From NCBI GenBank assembly GCA_947631465.1, contig CANRLK010000015.1, positions 1 to 37,513 of the forward strand: a DNA stretch of 37,513 nt, given 5' to 3'. The notes beneath the pieces are model-generated. The model had not been told where the DNA came from and searched no databases. It saw nothing but the letters and a program-made list of their open reading frames with translations. This document shows, piece after piece, positions 17,790 through 27,037 of the stretch. The stretch comes from an uncultured Clostridia bacterium (lineage in GTDB: Bacteria; Bacillota; Clostridia; Christensenellales; Borkfalkiaceae). The position numbers were made by a program, and so were the translations under genes. The first letter of the stretch is position 1. Each line of letters opens with the position of its first letter.

Positions 17790-20705
17790 ATGTCGAATTT
17801 CAAGATCATCTTTTCCGTCAGCCCCTGGCTGCTCCTTTTGTTTGTCCCCGCGGTCGGGTTGACCCTCTTCTTGTACTTTAAGACCAACAAGCGTTACCGC
17901 AATACCCGAAACCGCATCGTCTCCATGACCCTGCACTCGATCGTGCTGACCCTGTGCATTCTGGTGCTTGCGGGGATCACGTTCACTTGGACAGAGCCCA
18001 ATCTTCAAAGCGAGCTCGTCATTTTGGTGGACGCGTCCTATACCGAGACCTCGGCAAAGCCGCGGGTGGACAATTTTGTGAAGAGCATTCTCGACGCAAA
18101 CGGCGGCACGACAAATCTTGCGATCGTCAAGTTCGGCTATGCGCAGGAGACGGTGCTTCCGATGGGATTGTATTCCCCCGAGGACGCGTATTCGACCTAC
18201 GAAGCGGGGGAATCCGCAGACGTCGACGAGACCGCAACGGACATTTGCGGCGCGCTCACTTATTGCTGGAATCCCGTCACCGACCAAAGCGCGGTGATCT
18301 CCAACCCGCACGAGGCGCGCATTCTGCTCCTTTCGGACGGATTGCAGACCGACCGCGAGGCGCAGACCATCGCAAAGCGCATTGCAAGGGACGGCGTCAA
18401 GATCGAAGTTGCCTTCCTGCCCGGTACGGGTCAGACGGACGTTTGGCTCTATGACGTGAAATTCCCCGAAAAACGCTATTCCCTCGGCGAGGAGTTCGAG
18501 TTCGAAGTGGGCGTGAACAGCACGAAAGAGGGGCAAATGCGCCTGAAACTCACCGACGTTTGCGAGGAGATCGGCGAAGAAGAGCAGCGCGAGCCCGTCG
18601 AGAGCACGTTCGACCTCTCGTTCGGATCTCAGACCGTCAAATTCACCCACGCCTTTGCGCACCCAGGATTTCATATCCTCAAATTTGAGCTCACGGCGGA
18701 CGGCGATCTCGTCTCCGAGAACAACGTCTTTTATACCTATTATAACGTCGATCTATTGAGCAGGATCTTGATCCTCGAAAAGTACAAGGGGGAGTCGGAC
18801 GTTTTGAAGGCACAGCTCGACGAGCGCGCGAAGGGGCAGTACCTCGTGACGACGGTGATGGGCGTGGACGATGCGCGTGTGCCGACGAGCGCGGTCTCTT
18901 TTCTTGAATACGATGAGGTCTTTCTCGTGAACATTTCGCACTCGGACATGGAGGCGAAGGCGGGGCTGGAAGACGCGCTCGATCAATACGTCTATGAGTA
19001 CGGCGGGAGCGTGTTCACCGTCGGGGGGTTCGAGCGGGACGCGGACGGACAGATCGTGCGGGAGATGAAGATGCTCCCAGGCAAGACAGAGCCGCAGCTC
19101 GTGCCCAAGCCCCATGCCTATGACGAGGACGACATGAAGGGGACGACCTACCAGGGGATGCTGCCCGTCGAGATCACGAAGTACACGCCGCCGATCGGTC
19201 TGGTGTTTATCATCGACCGTTCGGCGTCGATGGAGAACGACGGGGGGACGGGCGGACCGCTCGACGCTGCGATCAAGGGCGCGGTCGCGACCCTCGAAAT
19301 TCTCTCCCCGCGCGACTATGTGGGCGTGATGACCCTTGAAAGTTCGTCGACGGTCGCGCTCAACATGACCCCGATGACGCGGAAACCGCAGATCGTGCAG
19401 TCCATCCGCGGCGTTGGAGAGGGCTCGGGCGGCGGCACTGCCTATCAGCCGTCCATTCGCGCGGCGCAGATCATGCTCTCCACCTTCAACAGCGTGGACA
19501 TCAAACACATTGTGCTCATCTCCGACGGCATGCCCGCGGACGACGTCTATTCCTATACGGGAGCGATCCGCTCGCTTTCTGCGTCCGAGATCTCGTTCAC
19601 CTATTTCAGCATCAACAACAATTTGCCGCAGGGCATCCAAGAGGCGGCGCAGTCCACGGGCGGGGACGCCTTCCGCATCACCAAGGAATCGATCGCCGAG
19701 GATCTTCCCGAGATCATGACCGAGGCGTTGAAACTCGACGAATACTCGGGCGCGGTCGAGGAGAGCTATCATCCCGAGATCGAGGATCGGGTGACCGCGG
19801 TCTTGAACAAACTGACGCAGGACGACTTGGACACGATCACGATGAAGGGCTTTTTCAGTTCCAAGGAGAAGGGATACGGTCACCTCGAAACGATTTTGAA
19901 GGCGACCTATCTCCCGCTTTATTCGCAGTGGGACTACGGGCGCGGCAAGGTCGGGAGCTTCCTCTGCGACGCGGAGAATGTTTGGTCGCAGGAGTTCTTC
20001 GAAAGCGAAGAGGTCGGCATTCCCGTCTTTAACGGCATCATCGACTACCTCGCTCCCACAAATTTGCGGCGCGAACAGTCCCTCGACGTCAACTTCATCG
20101 AGGACAACTACCGAACGCAGGCGAGCATCTACGGCTTCGAACAAAAAGAGGAGAAGGACTTCAAACTCATCGCCTTTGTCCGCTCGCCCGCCGCCCAAGG
20201 GGAAATGCCCAAGGTCGAAAAGTTCGATCTTAGGGAGCTTTCGACGGGCGGCAACCGCTTTACCTTCGAAAATCGGACGGCAGGCGTTCATAAAGTGACC
20301 ATCTTGAAAGTGCCGAGCTCGTTCGACGTCATGAGGAGCGAGATCGTCCTGCCCGAGGACGTGCCCGAGACGGAGATCGTATTGAGAAACGTCTCTTACC
20401 GCGTGTTCTCCTATTCGGAGGAATACGATTCCTATGTCGATCCGTTCACGGAGGGGAAGGAACTTTTAAGGAACATCACGACGCGGACGGCGGGGGAGGG
20501 CGAAGATCCCGACGGGGTGTTCATCACCGATCCCGAGAAGCTGCTGCAAGAGTTCATGGACGTGTACCATGAGTATGACCCGCGCCCGTGGCTCGTGATC
20601 GTATCGATGGTGTTGCTGCTTCTCGACATTGCGGCGCGGAAATTCCGCTTCAAATGGCTGCATGAGCTCGTGCGCGAGAAAAAGCGGCAAAGACAAAACT
20701 TGTAA
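17790..20705 (+). CDS. Large VWA-domain membrane protein of the MoxR operon
   Basis: The protein has 971 residues from the ATG at 17790 (GGAAGGGGGG upstream; an earlier in-frame start at 17733 overlaps the previous gene). Membrane segments at about 11-30 and 42-66 and near the C-terminus (about 935-957). There is a degenerate first VWA-like domain (LVILVDASYTET) and a second complete VWA domain with FIIDRSASM (Asp476) and a later GGGTAYQPS (Thr of the metal site) and LISDGMP. The region between resembles a GATase-like fold as in related proteins, but I cannot confirm it. Last gene of the operon, followed by a terminator at 20717. Confidence 0.85.
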   Translation: MSNFKIIFSVSPWLLLLFVPAVGLTLFLYFKTNKRYRNTRNRIVSMTLHSIVLTLCILVLAGITFTWTEPNLQSELVILVDASYTETSAKPRVDNFVKSILDANGGTTNLAIVKFGYAQETVLPMGLYSPEDAYSTYEAGESADVDETATDICGALTYCWNPVTDQSAVISNPHEARILLLSDGLQTDREAQTIAKRIARDGVKIEVAFLPGTGQTDVWLYDVKFPEKRYSLGEEFEFEVGVNSTKEGQMRLKLTDVCEEIGEEEQREPVESTFDLSFGSQTVKFTHAFAHPGFHILKFELTADGDLVSENNVFYTYYNVDLLSRILILEKYKGESDVLKAQLDERAKGQYLVTTVMGVDDARVPTSAVSFLEYDEVFLVNISHSDMEAKAGLEDALDQYVYEYGGSVFTVGGFERDADGQIVREMKMLPGKTEPQLVPKPHAYDEDDMKGTTYQGMLPVEITKYTPPIGLVFIIDRSASMENDGGTGGPLDAAIKGAVATLEILSPRDYVGVMTLESSSTVALNMTPMTRKPQIVQSIRGVGEGSGGGTAYQPSIRAAQIMLSTFNSVDIKHIVLISDGMPADDVYSYTGAIRSLSASEISFTYFSINNNLPQGIQEAAQSTGGDAFRITKESIAEDLPEIMTEALKLDEYSGAVEESYHPEIEDRVTAVLNKLTQDDLDTITMKGFFSSKEKGYGHLETILKATYLPLYSQWDYGRGKVGSFLCDAENVWSQEFFESEEVGIPVFNGIIDYLAPTNLRREQSLDVNFIEDNYRTQASIYGFEQKEEKDFKLIAFVRSPAAQGEMPKVEKFDLRELSTGGNRFTFENRTAGVHKVTILKVPSSFDVMRSEIVLPEDVPETEIVLRNVSYRVFSYSEEYDSYVDPFTEGKELLRNITTRTAGEGEDPDGVFITDPEKLLQEFMDVYHEYDPRPWLVIVSMVLLLLDIAARKFRFKWLHELVREKKRQRQNL

Positions 20706-20716
20706 AAATCCGAAGG

Positions 20717-20752
20717 ATCGCCGAAAAGGGAAGTCTTTTCGGTGATTTTTTT
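20717..20752 (+). terminator. Terminator of the MoxR operon
   Basis: ATCGCCGAAAAG (20717-20728) pairs with CTTTTCGGTGAT (20735-20746), one G-T pair, followed by a T run. Confidence 0.88.
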
Positions 20753-20782
20753 GGAAAGAAGAGGAAAAATTCCCGCAAAATC

Positions 20783-20811
20783 TTGATAAAGCGCGTTTTC
20801 GGTGTTATAAT
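20783..20811 (+). promoter_or_regulatory. Promoter of rarA
   Basis: TTGATA (20783-20788), 17 bp, TATAAT (20806-20811), 32 bp before the rarA ATG; the leader has GGGAAGAG. Confidence 0.85.
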
Positions 20812-20843
20812 AAAAGTATCATAAACAAAGGGAAGAGTTAGAC

Positions 20844-22160
20844 ATGGAGCAGGGGACGTTATTTGAAACGGTGGAGTCCGAACCGCTTGCGGCGCGGCTT
20901 CGCCCAAAGACGCTCGATGAATTTTGCGGGCAGAAACATCTTTTGGGCGAGGGAAAGGTGCTGCGGCGGCTCATCGAAGGGGACAAGGTCGGCTCTATGA
21001 TCTTTTGGGGACCTCCCGGCGTGGGCAAGACAACGCTTGCGCGGATCATTGCCCATCGCACCAAGGCGAACTTCATCGATTTTTCCGCGGTCACGAGCGG
21101 GATCAAGGAGATCAAGCAAGTGATGGAGCAGGCGGACAAAGCCCGCCGATTCGGGGAAAAGACCATCTTGTTTGTGGACGAGATCCATCGGTTCAACAAG
21201 GCGCAGCAGGACGCGTTTTTGCCCTATGTCGAAAAGGGAAGCATTATCCTGATCGGGGCGACGACGGAGAACCCCTCGTTTGAGGTGAACGGGGCGCTTT
21301 TGTCCCGCTGCAAGGTGTTCGTGCTGCAAGCGTTAAAGACGGAAGAGCTCGTCGGGCTTTTGCGGCGGGCGATCACGGACGAGCGGGGCTTCGGTCGGCA
21401 GAAGGTGGAGATTTCGGACGAGCTGTTGGAAGCGATCGCGAATTTTGCGAACGGGGACGCGCGGAGCGCGCTCTCGACGCTCGAAATGGCGATCTTGAAC
21501 GGCGAAGTCACGGGCGACAAGACCGTCGTCACGAAGGAGATGGTCGAACAATGCACATTAAAGAAGTCGCTGTTGTATGATAAATCGGGCGAGGAGCATT
21601 ATAATCTCATCTCCGCGCTTCATAAGTCGATGCGAAATTCCGACCCCGACGCGGCGGTGTATTGGCTTGCGCGGATGCTCGAAGCGGGCGAAGATCCCAT
21701 CTATATCGCGCGGCGGGTGACGCGATTTGCGAGCGAGGACATCGGGCTTGCCGACCCGCGTGCGCTGGAAATTTCCGTGGCGGCGTATCAGGCGTGTCAT
21801 TTGATCGGAATGCCAGAATGCACGGTGCATTTGACCGAAGCGGTCGTGTATATGTCGATCGCGCCCAAGTCGAACGCGTTGTATATGGCGTATAATATGG
21901 CGAAGCGGGACGCGCTGACCATGTTGTCCGAGCCCGTCCCGCTCGTGATACGAAACGCGCCGACGAAGCTCATGAAGGAGCTCGACTATGGGAAGGGGTA
22001 TCAATACGCGCATGACACGGAGGAGAAATTGACGAACATGCAGTGTCTGCCCGACAGTTTGAAGGGCAGGGAGTACTATTTCCCGACCGACGAAGGGGTC
22101 GAGGCGCGATTCAAAGCAAGGCTCGAAGAGATAAAAATGTGGAAAAAAAATAATTCTTGA
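20844..22160 (+). CDS. rarA: Replication-associated recombination protein A (RarA/MgsA)
   Basis: The protein has 438 residues, the normal size. The N-terminus LAARLRPKTLDEFCGQKHLL is typical. Walker A GPPGVGKT is at 56-63, Walker B ILFVDEIHRFNKAQQDAFLP at 108-127, sensor 1 LIGATTENPSFE follows (about 135-146), and the C-terminal MgsA domain contains EDIGLADPRAL. RarA is a tetrameric AAA+ ATPase related to clamp loaders that acts at stalled replication forks. It is a single gene with its own promoter; a weak terminator may lie near 22166-22194. Confidence 0.96.
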   Translation: MEQGTLFETVESEPLAARLRPKTLDEFCGQKHLLGEGKVLRRLIEGDKVGSMIFWGPPGVGKTTLARIIAHRTKANFIDFSAVTSGIKEIKQVMEQADKARRFGEKTILFVDEIHRFNKAQQDAFLPYVEKGSIILIGATTENPSFEVNGALLSRCKVFVLQALKTEELVGLLRRAITDERGFGRQKVEISDELLEAIANFANGDARSALSTLEMAILNGEVTGDKTVVTKEMVEQCTLKKSLLYDKSGEEHYNLISALHKSMRNSDPDAAVYWLARMLEAGEDPIYIARRVTRFASEDIGLADPRALEISVAAYQACHLIGMPECTVHLTEAVVYMSIAPKSNALYMAYNMAKRDALTMLSEPVPLVIRNAPTKLMKELDYGKGYQYAHDTEEKLTNMQCLPDSLKGREYYFPTDEGVEARFKARLEEIKMWKKNNS

Positions 22161-22207
22161 TGATAGCATGAGAGGGTTCATGCGAGCCTTTTTGTATTAT
22201 TTTCGTT

Positions 22208-22269
22208 CTTCTTTTTTCAATGCTGAAAAAAGAAGCAAAAAAGCTCGGGACACTTGCGATGTGTCCCGA
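22208..22269 (-). other. Two tandem perfect hairpins, one a minus-strand terminator
   Basis: CTTCTTTTTTCA (22208-22219) and TGAAAAAAGAAG (22224-22235) form a 12 bp stem. TCGGGACAC (22245-22253) and GTGTCCCGA (22261-22269) form a 9 bp stem. Read on the minus strand the second is followed by GCTTTTTT, as in a Rho-independent terminator, yet no minus-strand gene precedes it. The rest of 22270-22547 has no gene I can support. Confidence 0.6.
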
Positions 22270-22547
22270 ACCCCGTAGCGCTTTTTTTGCGAGCGCGATC
22301 GCTTTCACATTCTGCGCCGCCGCAAAGCGAAGCTCATCGTAGCCTAGCGAGGGCGGCGCATCGTACAATCGAACCCCGACGCCTTGATTGGGAGCATGAT
22401 GCCCTTTATTATAAATCCAATGGTGCGAGGAAAATCACACTTTTCCGCTGCACGCCCCTATATGCGCGCCACCGCACGCAGGTTGTTAAGCAAGGCAGAC
22501 AAAGGGGCGGGCGACGAAAGTTACATGAAATCAATATAGCTGAATCC

Positions 22548-22588
22548 TCGAACAAAAGCTTTTGCGAATGCAAAAGGATTTTGTTCGA
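22548..22588 (+). promoter_or_regulatory. 41-nt leader hairpin before the P-type ATPase
   Basis: TCGAACAAAA (22548-22557) pairs with TTTTGTTCGA (22579-22588), and inside CTTTTGC (22559-22565) pairs with GCAAAAG (22570-22576) around GAAT. It ends 2 nt before the AAGGAG ribosome site, so it could control translation or mRNA stability. It lacks a T run and is not a terminator. Confidence 0.7.
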
Positions 22589-22602
22589 AACAAGGAGTTA
22601 TT

Positions 22603-25236
22603 ATGTTTTATACCAAATCCTCGGAAGAGGTCATCCGCGACCTTTCCTCCGACGAAAACATCGGACTGTCCCAAGCCGAAGCCGCTTCGCGCAGGGAAAA
22701 GTACGGCCTAAATAAGCTTCGCGAAAAGAAAAAGAAGTCGATCGCAAGGCGCTTTCTCGATCAGTTCAAGGACGTGATGATCCTCATCCTGATCGCCGCC
22801 GCCGTCGTCTCCTTTGTCGTCGTCTGCGTGCAAAAAACTTGGGGCGAGCTTTTCGAACCCCTCCTCATCGTCTTGATCGTCATCCTCAACGCCGTCATGG
22901 GCGTGTATCAAGAGGGGAAAGCCGAAAAAGCCCTCGACGCACTCAAAAACATGTCCGCGCCCCACGCAAGAGCCGTCCGCGACGGAAAAGACCTCATTCT
23001 TCCCGCGGAAGAGCTCGTCGTCGGCGACGTCATCCGCCTCGAATCGGGCGATTTTGTTCCCGCGGACGCACGTCTGCTCTCCTCGTCCAACCTCAAATGC
23101 GAGGAATCCGCGCTCACGGGCGAATCCGTCCCCGTCGAAAAGGACGCTTCCGCCTGCGTCACGGAAAATGCTCCGCTCGGCGATCGCAAGAACATGGTCT
23201 ACTCGGGCTGTTCGGTCGCGCTCGGCACTGCCAAAGCCGTTGTCACGGCGATCGGCATGGACACCGAAATGGGCAAGATCGCCAACCTTCTCGAAGGCGA
23301 ACGCGAAGGACTCACCCCGCTCCAACTCAAACTTGCAAAGCTCGGGAAATACCTCGGCATTATGGCGCTCGCCGCCTGCGCGGTCATCTTTGTTGTCGGC
23401 GCGGTTTGCGGAATCCCCGTTCTCGAAATCTTCATGACCGCCGTCTCCCTCGCCGTCTCCGCCATCCCCGAAGGGCTGCCTGCCATCGTCACCATCGTCC
23501 TCGCGATCGGCGTCCAGCGCATGGTCAAAAAGAACGCTCTCATCCGGAAACTCCCCGCCGTCGAGACCCTCGGCAGCGCGTCCGTCATTTGCTCCGATAA
23601 GACGGGCACGCTCACTCAAAACCGCATGACCCTCACAAAGGTCTATCTCGACGGAAAGGGCATTGAGGACGTTTCAAACGACCTCTCAAAAGAGGCGAAG
23701 GAGCTTTTGACCCTCGGCACGCTCTGCTGTGACGGCTCGGTCGTCTTTGACGGCGACAACGTCAAACACATCGGCGACCCCACCGAGACCGCCATCGTCT
23801 TTGCCGCCCACCAAAACGGCATTTTGCAGGACGAACTCTCTTCCGCCTATCCCCGTCTTTTGGAGCTGCCCTTCGATTCCAACCGCAAGCTCATGACGAG
23901 CATCAACCGAATGAACGGCGAGACGGTCGCGATCGTCAAGGGCGCATTCGATATGATGTCGCCGCGCTGCATTCAGGGCGATCTGGAAACCGCGCGCGCC
24001 GCTCTCGAAGAGATGAGCGAAAACGCCCTTCGCGTGCTCGCGATCGGTTATAAGAAGCTCGATGAAGTCCCGAAAGAGGCGACGAGCGAGACCGTCGAAT
24101 GCGGACTCACGTTTTTGGGGCTCGTCGGCATGATCGACCCCCCGCGCGAAGAGGCAAAGGAAGCCGTTGCCATTTGCAGACAGGCGGGGATCAAGCCCGT
24201 CATGATCACGGGCGACCACGTCGTCACCGCGTCTGCGATCGCAAAGGAGCTTGGAATTTTGCAAGAGGGGGACAGCGCGATCACGGGCGCACAGCTCGAT
24301 GCAATGACCGACCGCGAATTGGATGAAAAGGTCGAGCATATTTCGGTGTATGCGCGCGTCTCGCCCGAGAACAAGATCCGCATTGTAAAAGCATGGCAGC
24401 GGAAGGACCAGGTCGTCTCGATGACGGGGGACGGCGTGAATGACGCGCCCGCGTTGAAGGCGGCGGACATCGGCTGTGCGATGGGAATTACCGGCACGGA
24501 CGTTGCCAAGGGCGCTGCCGACATGACCCTGACGGACGACAACTTCAAGACCATCGTCGATGCGGTGCGCGAGGGCAGGGGGATCTATGCGAACATCAAA
24601 AAGGTCGTGGGGTATCTTCTCGGCACGAACATCGGGGAAGTGCTGACCGTGTTCTTTGCGATGATCATATGGCACGTCTCGCCGCTGCTTTCCATGCAGC
24701 TGCTTTGGATCAACTTGGTGACCGACTCGCTCCCTGCGATCGCGCTCGGCATGGAAGCCGTCGAGAAGGACGTGATGAACAAAAAGCCCAAGCCCAAGCG
24801 CGAGGGGATCTTTGCGCACGGGTTCGGCGTGAGAATTGTCCTGCAAGGCGTGCTGTTCGCCCTGCTGACCCTTGTCGGATACAAACTCGGCGAAAAGATG
24901 ACGGGCAGTATCGAGGGCGGCAGAACGATGGCATTCTTCGTGCTCTCGCTCTCGCAGATCGTGCAAGCCTTCAATATGAGATCGGAACACTCGCTGTTCG
25001 TGATCGGACCGTTCAAGAATCACAAGCTCGATTTGTCGGCGCTTATATCGCTGCTGCTTGTTGCGCTCGTGCTGCTGACCCCCGTGCAGAGAGTGTTCGG
25101 GCTCGTCTACCTCTCCGCAAAGTTGTACCTGATCGGGCTTGCGCTCATCTTTGCGCCCCTCGTTGTGATGGAGATCTCAAAACTCATCGAAGCCGCCGTC
25201 CGCGCTTCGAGAAGAAAGAAGGGGACTTCGGAGTAA
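22603..25236 (+). CDS. Calcium-type P-type cation ATPase (PMCA/SERCA-like)
   Basis: The protein has 877 residues, the usual size of bacterial Ca2+ ATPases. The N-terminal cation-ATPase domain (SSEEVIRDL...YGLNKL) is followed by TGES (172-175), PEGL in membrane helix 4 (289-292), the phosphorylation motif DKTGT with Asp332, and TGDGVNDAP (608-616). Helix 6 contains WINLVTDSLPAIALG, where Asn and Asp match calcium ligands of SERCA. Such pumps export Ca2+ from the cytoplasm, though bacterial members can also move other cations. It follows a leader hairpin; the next gene, a YihY homologue, follows after about 45 bp. Confidence 0.95.
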   Translation: MFYTKSSEEVIRDLSSDENIGLSQAEAASRREKYGLNKLREKKKKSIARRFLDQFKDVMILILIAAAVVSFVVVCVQKTWGELFEPLLIVLIVILNAVMGVYQEGKAEKALDALKNMSAPHARAVRDGKDLILPAEELVVGDVIRLESGDFVPADARLLSSSNLKCEESALTGESVPVEKDASACVTENAPLGDRKNMVYSGCSVALGTAKAVVTAIGMDTEMGKIANLLEGEREGLTPLQLKLAKLGKYLGIMALAACAVIFVVGAVCGIPVLEIFMTAVSLAVSAIPEGLPAIVTIVLAIGVQRMVKKNALIRKLPAVETLGSASVICSDKTGTLTQNRMTLTKVYLDGKGIEDVSNDLSKEAKELLTLGTLCCDGSVVFDGDNVKHIGDPTETAIVFAAHQNGILQDELSSAYPRLLELPFDSNRKLMTSINRMNGETVAIVKGAFDMMSPRCIQGDLETARAALEEMSENALRVLAIGYKKLDEVPKEATSETVECGLTFLGLVGMIDPPREEAKEAVAICRQAGIKPVMITGDHVVTASAIAKELGILQEGDSAITGAQLDAMTDRELDEKVEHISVYARVSPENKIRIVKAWQRKDQVVSMTGDGVNDAPALKAADIGCAMGITGTDVAKGAADMTLTDDNFKTIVDAVREGRGIYANIKKVVGYLLGTNIGEVLTVFFAMIIWHVSPLLSMQLLWINLVTDSLPAIALGMEAVEKDVMNKKPKPKREGIFAHGFGVRIVLQGVLFALLTLVGYKLGEKMTGSIEGGRTMAFFVLSLSQIVQAFNMRSEHSLFVIGPFKNHKLDLSALISLLLVALVLLTPVQRVFGLVYLSAKLYLIGLALIFAPLVVMEISKLIEAAVRASRRKKGTSE

Positions 25237-25281
25237 TCGCTGAAAAGAGAGAAAAGCGGGGTTTTGCGCATACTGCATGGT

Positions 25282-26148
25282 ATGGCAGAGAAGCGGAATG
25301 CGGGGAAAGCGGCAGAGAGAGTCGAAGCGGAAGAAAAGGCAGAAGAGGGGAAGTTCAAGCGCGGAGTGAGGTGGTTAAAACGCGCGTTGACGGTATTGAC
25401 GGCGAATAAATATACGACGATCGCGGGGGCGCTGACGTTTTTTCTCGTGATGTCGTTTGTGCCGTTTTTCTTTTTTCTGACGACGCTGTTTGCGCGGTCG
25501 GGGATCGCGCCCGAGAAGGTGCTTGCGCTCGATTTATTTGCCTGGGCGAAGGAATTGCTGCTGCTTGTGATCGAGAATGCGGAGAAAACGTACGATGCGG
25601 GGGCTGGGGTCGTGTTCGTGCTGACGACGTTATTTTCGAGCACGAGTTTTTTCTATCATTTGAGACGGAGCGGGGAGATCTTATATCATTATCCGCGGAA
25701 GAAGAAGGGATGGAAGGTACGGTTATCGGCGATTTTTTTGACGGTAGTCGTGCTGATTTTTTTCTTTGTGTCGGGGGCGGCATTGATCGGCGCGGGGGTC
25801 TGGATGAGGGGATTCCCCAAGCCTATTTTTTATGTGATGATGTACTCGATCGTCTTTACGATCGGGTTTTTGGCGGCGTGGATGTTAAATTTTTACATTT
25901 GCCCGTATAGGTGCAGGGCGCGGGACATTCTGATTGGGAGTTTATTTACGGCATTTGCCTGGATGGTTGCATCGCTCGTGTTTGCGGTCTATTTTGAGTT
26001 GGGGAACAAGGAGAAATTGTACGGGGCATTGACGTTTGTGATCGTGTTTTTGATCTGGCTGTATTGGATGATGATCTGTTTCACGGCGGGTGCGGTGTAT
26101 AATCGCCATCGGATGGAAGTCCGCGGTCTGCGGCATAAAACGTTGTAA
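25282..26148 (+). CDS. YihY/BrkB family membrane protein
   Basis: The protein has 288 residues from the ATG at 25282. An in-frame TTG at 25264 directly after AGCGGGG is an alternative that adds six residues; neither has ideal spacing. About six membrane segments, with the family features YTTIAGALTFFLVMSFVPF near the start (about 40-58), FFYHLRRSGEILY in the middle and LTFVIVFLIWLYWMMICFTAGAVYN at the end. The family (formerly misnamed ribonuclease BN) has no settled role; transport or envelope function has been proposed. It lies close behind the P-type ATPase and may be co-transcribed. Confidence 0.9.
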   Translation: MAEKRNAGKAAERVEAEEKAEEGKFKRGVRWLKRALTVLTANKYTTIAGALTFFLVMSFVPFFFFLTTLFARSGIAPEKVLALDLFAWAKELLLLVIENAEKTYDAGAGVVFVLTTLFSSTSFFYHLRRSGEILYHYPRKKKGWKVRLSAIFLTVVVLIFFFVSGAALIGAGVWMRGFPKPIFYVMMYSIVFTIGFLAAWMLNFYICPYRCRARDILIGSLFTAFAWMVASLVFAVYFELGNKEKLYGALTFVIVFLIWLYWMMICFTAGAVYNRHRMEVRGLRHKTL

Positions 26149-26594
26149 AAAATGCGTGAGCGGCGCGCCGAAGATTCCTTCGGCGCGCCGCGCTTATCAA
26201 TAAGGTGACACCCCTTTTGGCGCAAAAGGCGCGCCACGGTCTCACACGGGTAGAACCCCGTGTTCGGTCACCGTTCGCGCCTCCGATGCGCTCACTCCTG
26301 TCGCATTGCGCCAATGATTATCAATCATTGGCGAAGTGCAATGCTCCACCCCTCAAAGGGGACAGCGGGAGAGGGGCAATTTCACCTTTTTAAGCCGCAA
26401 GCGGCAAATTGAGTGGAACATAACCTGCACCAAATCATGCTCATATAGAATAAAACCCTTCTTGCATTAAGCCGCAAGCGGCAAATTGAGTCAGAAAAAT
26501 CAAATCAAGACCATCTAAATCAAAATTTCTCCCTCTCATAGGGGGAGAAAGAAAAAACTGCTTAAAGAAGAGCTCGAAAAGAGGAACGAATTAC
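26149..26594. repeat. Gene-free repeat region after YihY gene
   Basis: CGGCGCGCCGAAG (26161-26173) pairs with CTTCGGCGCGCCG (26178-26190), a perfect 13 bp stem. 26199-26386 is a long copy of the dispersed repeat family (opening ATAAGGTGACACCCC, ending GAGAGGGGCAATTTC) with inner stems such as ACACGGG/CCCGTGT and CCAATGAT/AATCATTGG. A 24 bp direct repeat containing AAGCCGCAAGCGGCAAATTG lies at 26391-26414 and 26468-26491. A weak stem near 26526-26550 follows. No gene is visible. Confidence 0.7.
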
Positions 26595-27037
26595 GCCTTT
26601 TTCCCTTTGTGCGGACAATTTTCTTTTTCAATGAGTCGTTTTCCGTTTGTGCGTAGGTAACTTCTTTTATTCAATGTGCCTTTTTCCGTTTGTGCGCGGG
26701 CAATTTTATTTTTCAATGAGTCGTTTCTTCTCGTAAATGCGCGGGCAGTATTCTTTTGCACAATGCGCTTTTTTCCGTTTGTGCGCGGATAAACTTCTTT
26801 TGTTCAATACATCTTTTTTTGTTTCATCAATGCGTAGGTAACTTTTTCTATTCAATACACCTTTTTTCGTTCATCAATGCGCGGGGAATTTTCTTTTTCA
26901 ATGCGCCTTTTCCGTTGCTTCCTCAATGCGCGGGGAATTCTCTTTTTCAATTTCCCTTTTCACTGTGCCGCATTTAATAATTCGCAATCAAATTTCCTCT
27001 TTTTCAATGCGCCTTTTTTCGTTTCATCAATGCGCCG
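26595..27037. repeat. Degenerate tandem array, about ten units, reaching into znuB
   Basis: Units of about 42-57 bp follow the pattern GCCTTTTTTCGTTTCATCAA, TGCGCGGG, then AATTTTCTTTTTCAATGC. Units differ by point changes and small gaps and run from 26595 to the end of znuB. The last unit covers the final codons and stop of znuB (27004-27037). There is no fixed repeat plus unique spacer, so it is not CRISPR. Confidence 0.8.

Noticed and set aside
16433-20291. Further long minus-strand frames opposite the BatA-like and VWA genes
   Set aside because: Same reason: shadow frames with no recognisable domain.
22111-22368. Small minus-strand protein after rarA
   Set aside because: It crosses two strong hairpins and the rarA 3' end, lacks a ribosome site and resembles no protein family; the stretch is better treated as non-coding.
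22340-22410. Decayed tRNA-Gly-like segment on the minus strand
   Set aside because: It has CTCCCAA and GGGGTTCGATT in tRNA-like spacing, but anticodon and T stems do not pair, so I do not call it.
26595-27037. CRISPR array
   Set aside because: The units are contiguous and diverge along their whole length, with no constant repeat, no unique spacers and no cas genes; it is a tandem repeat.
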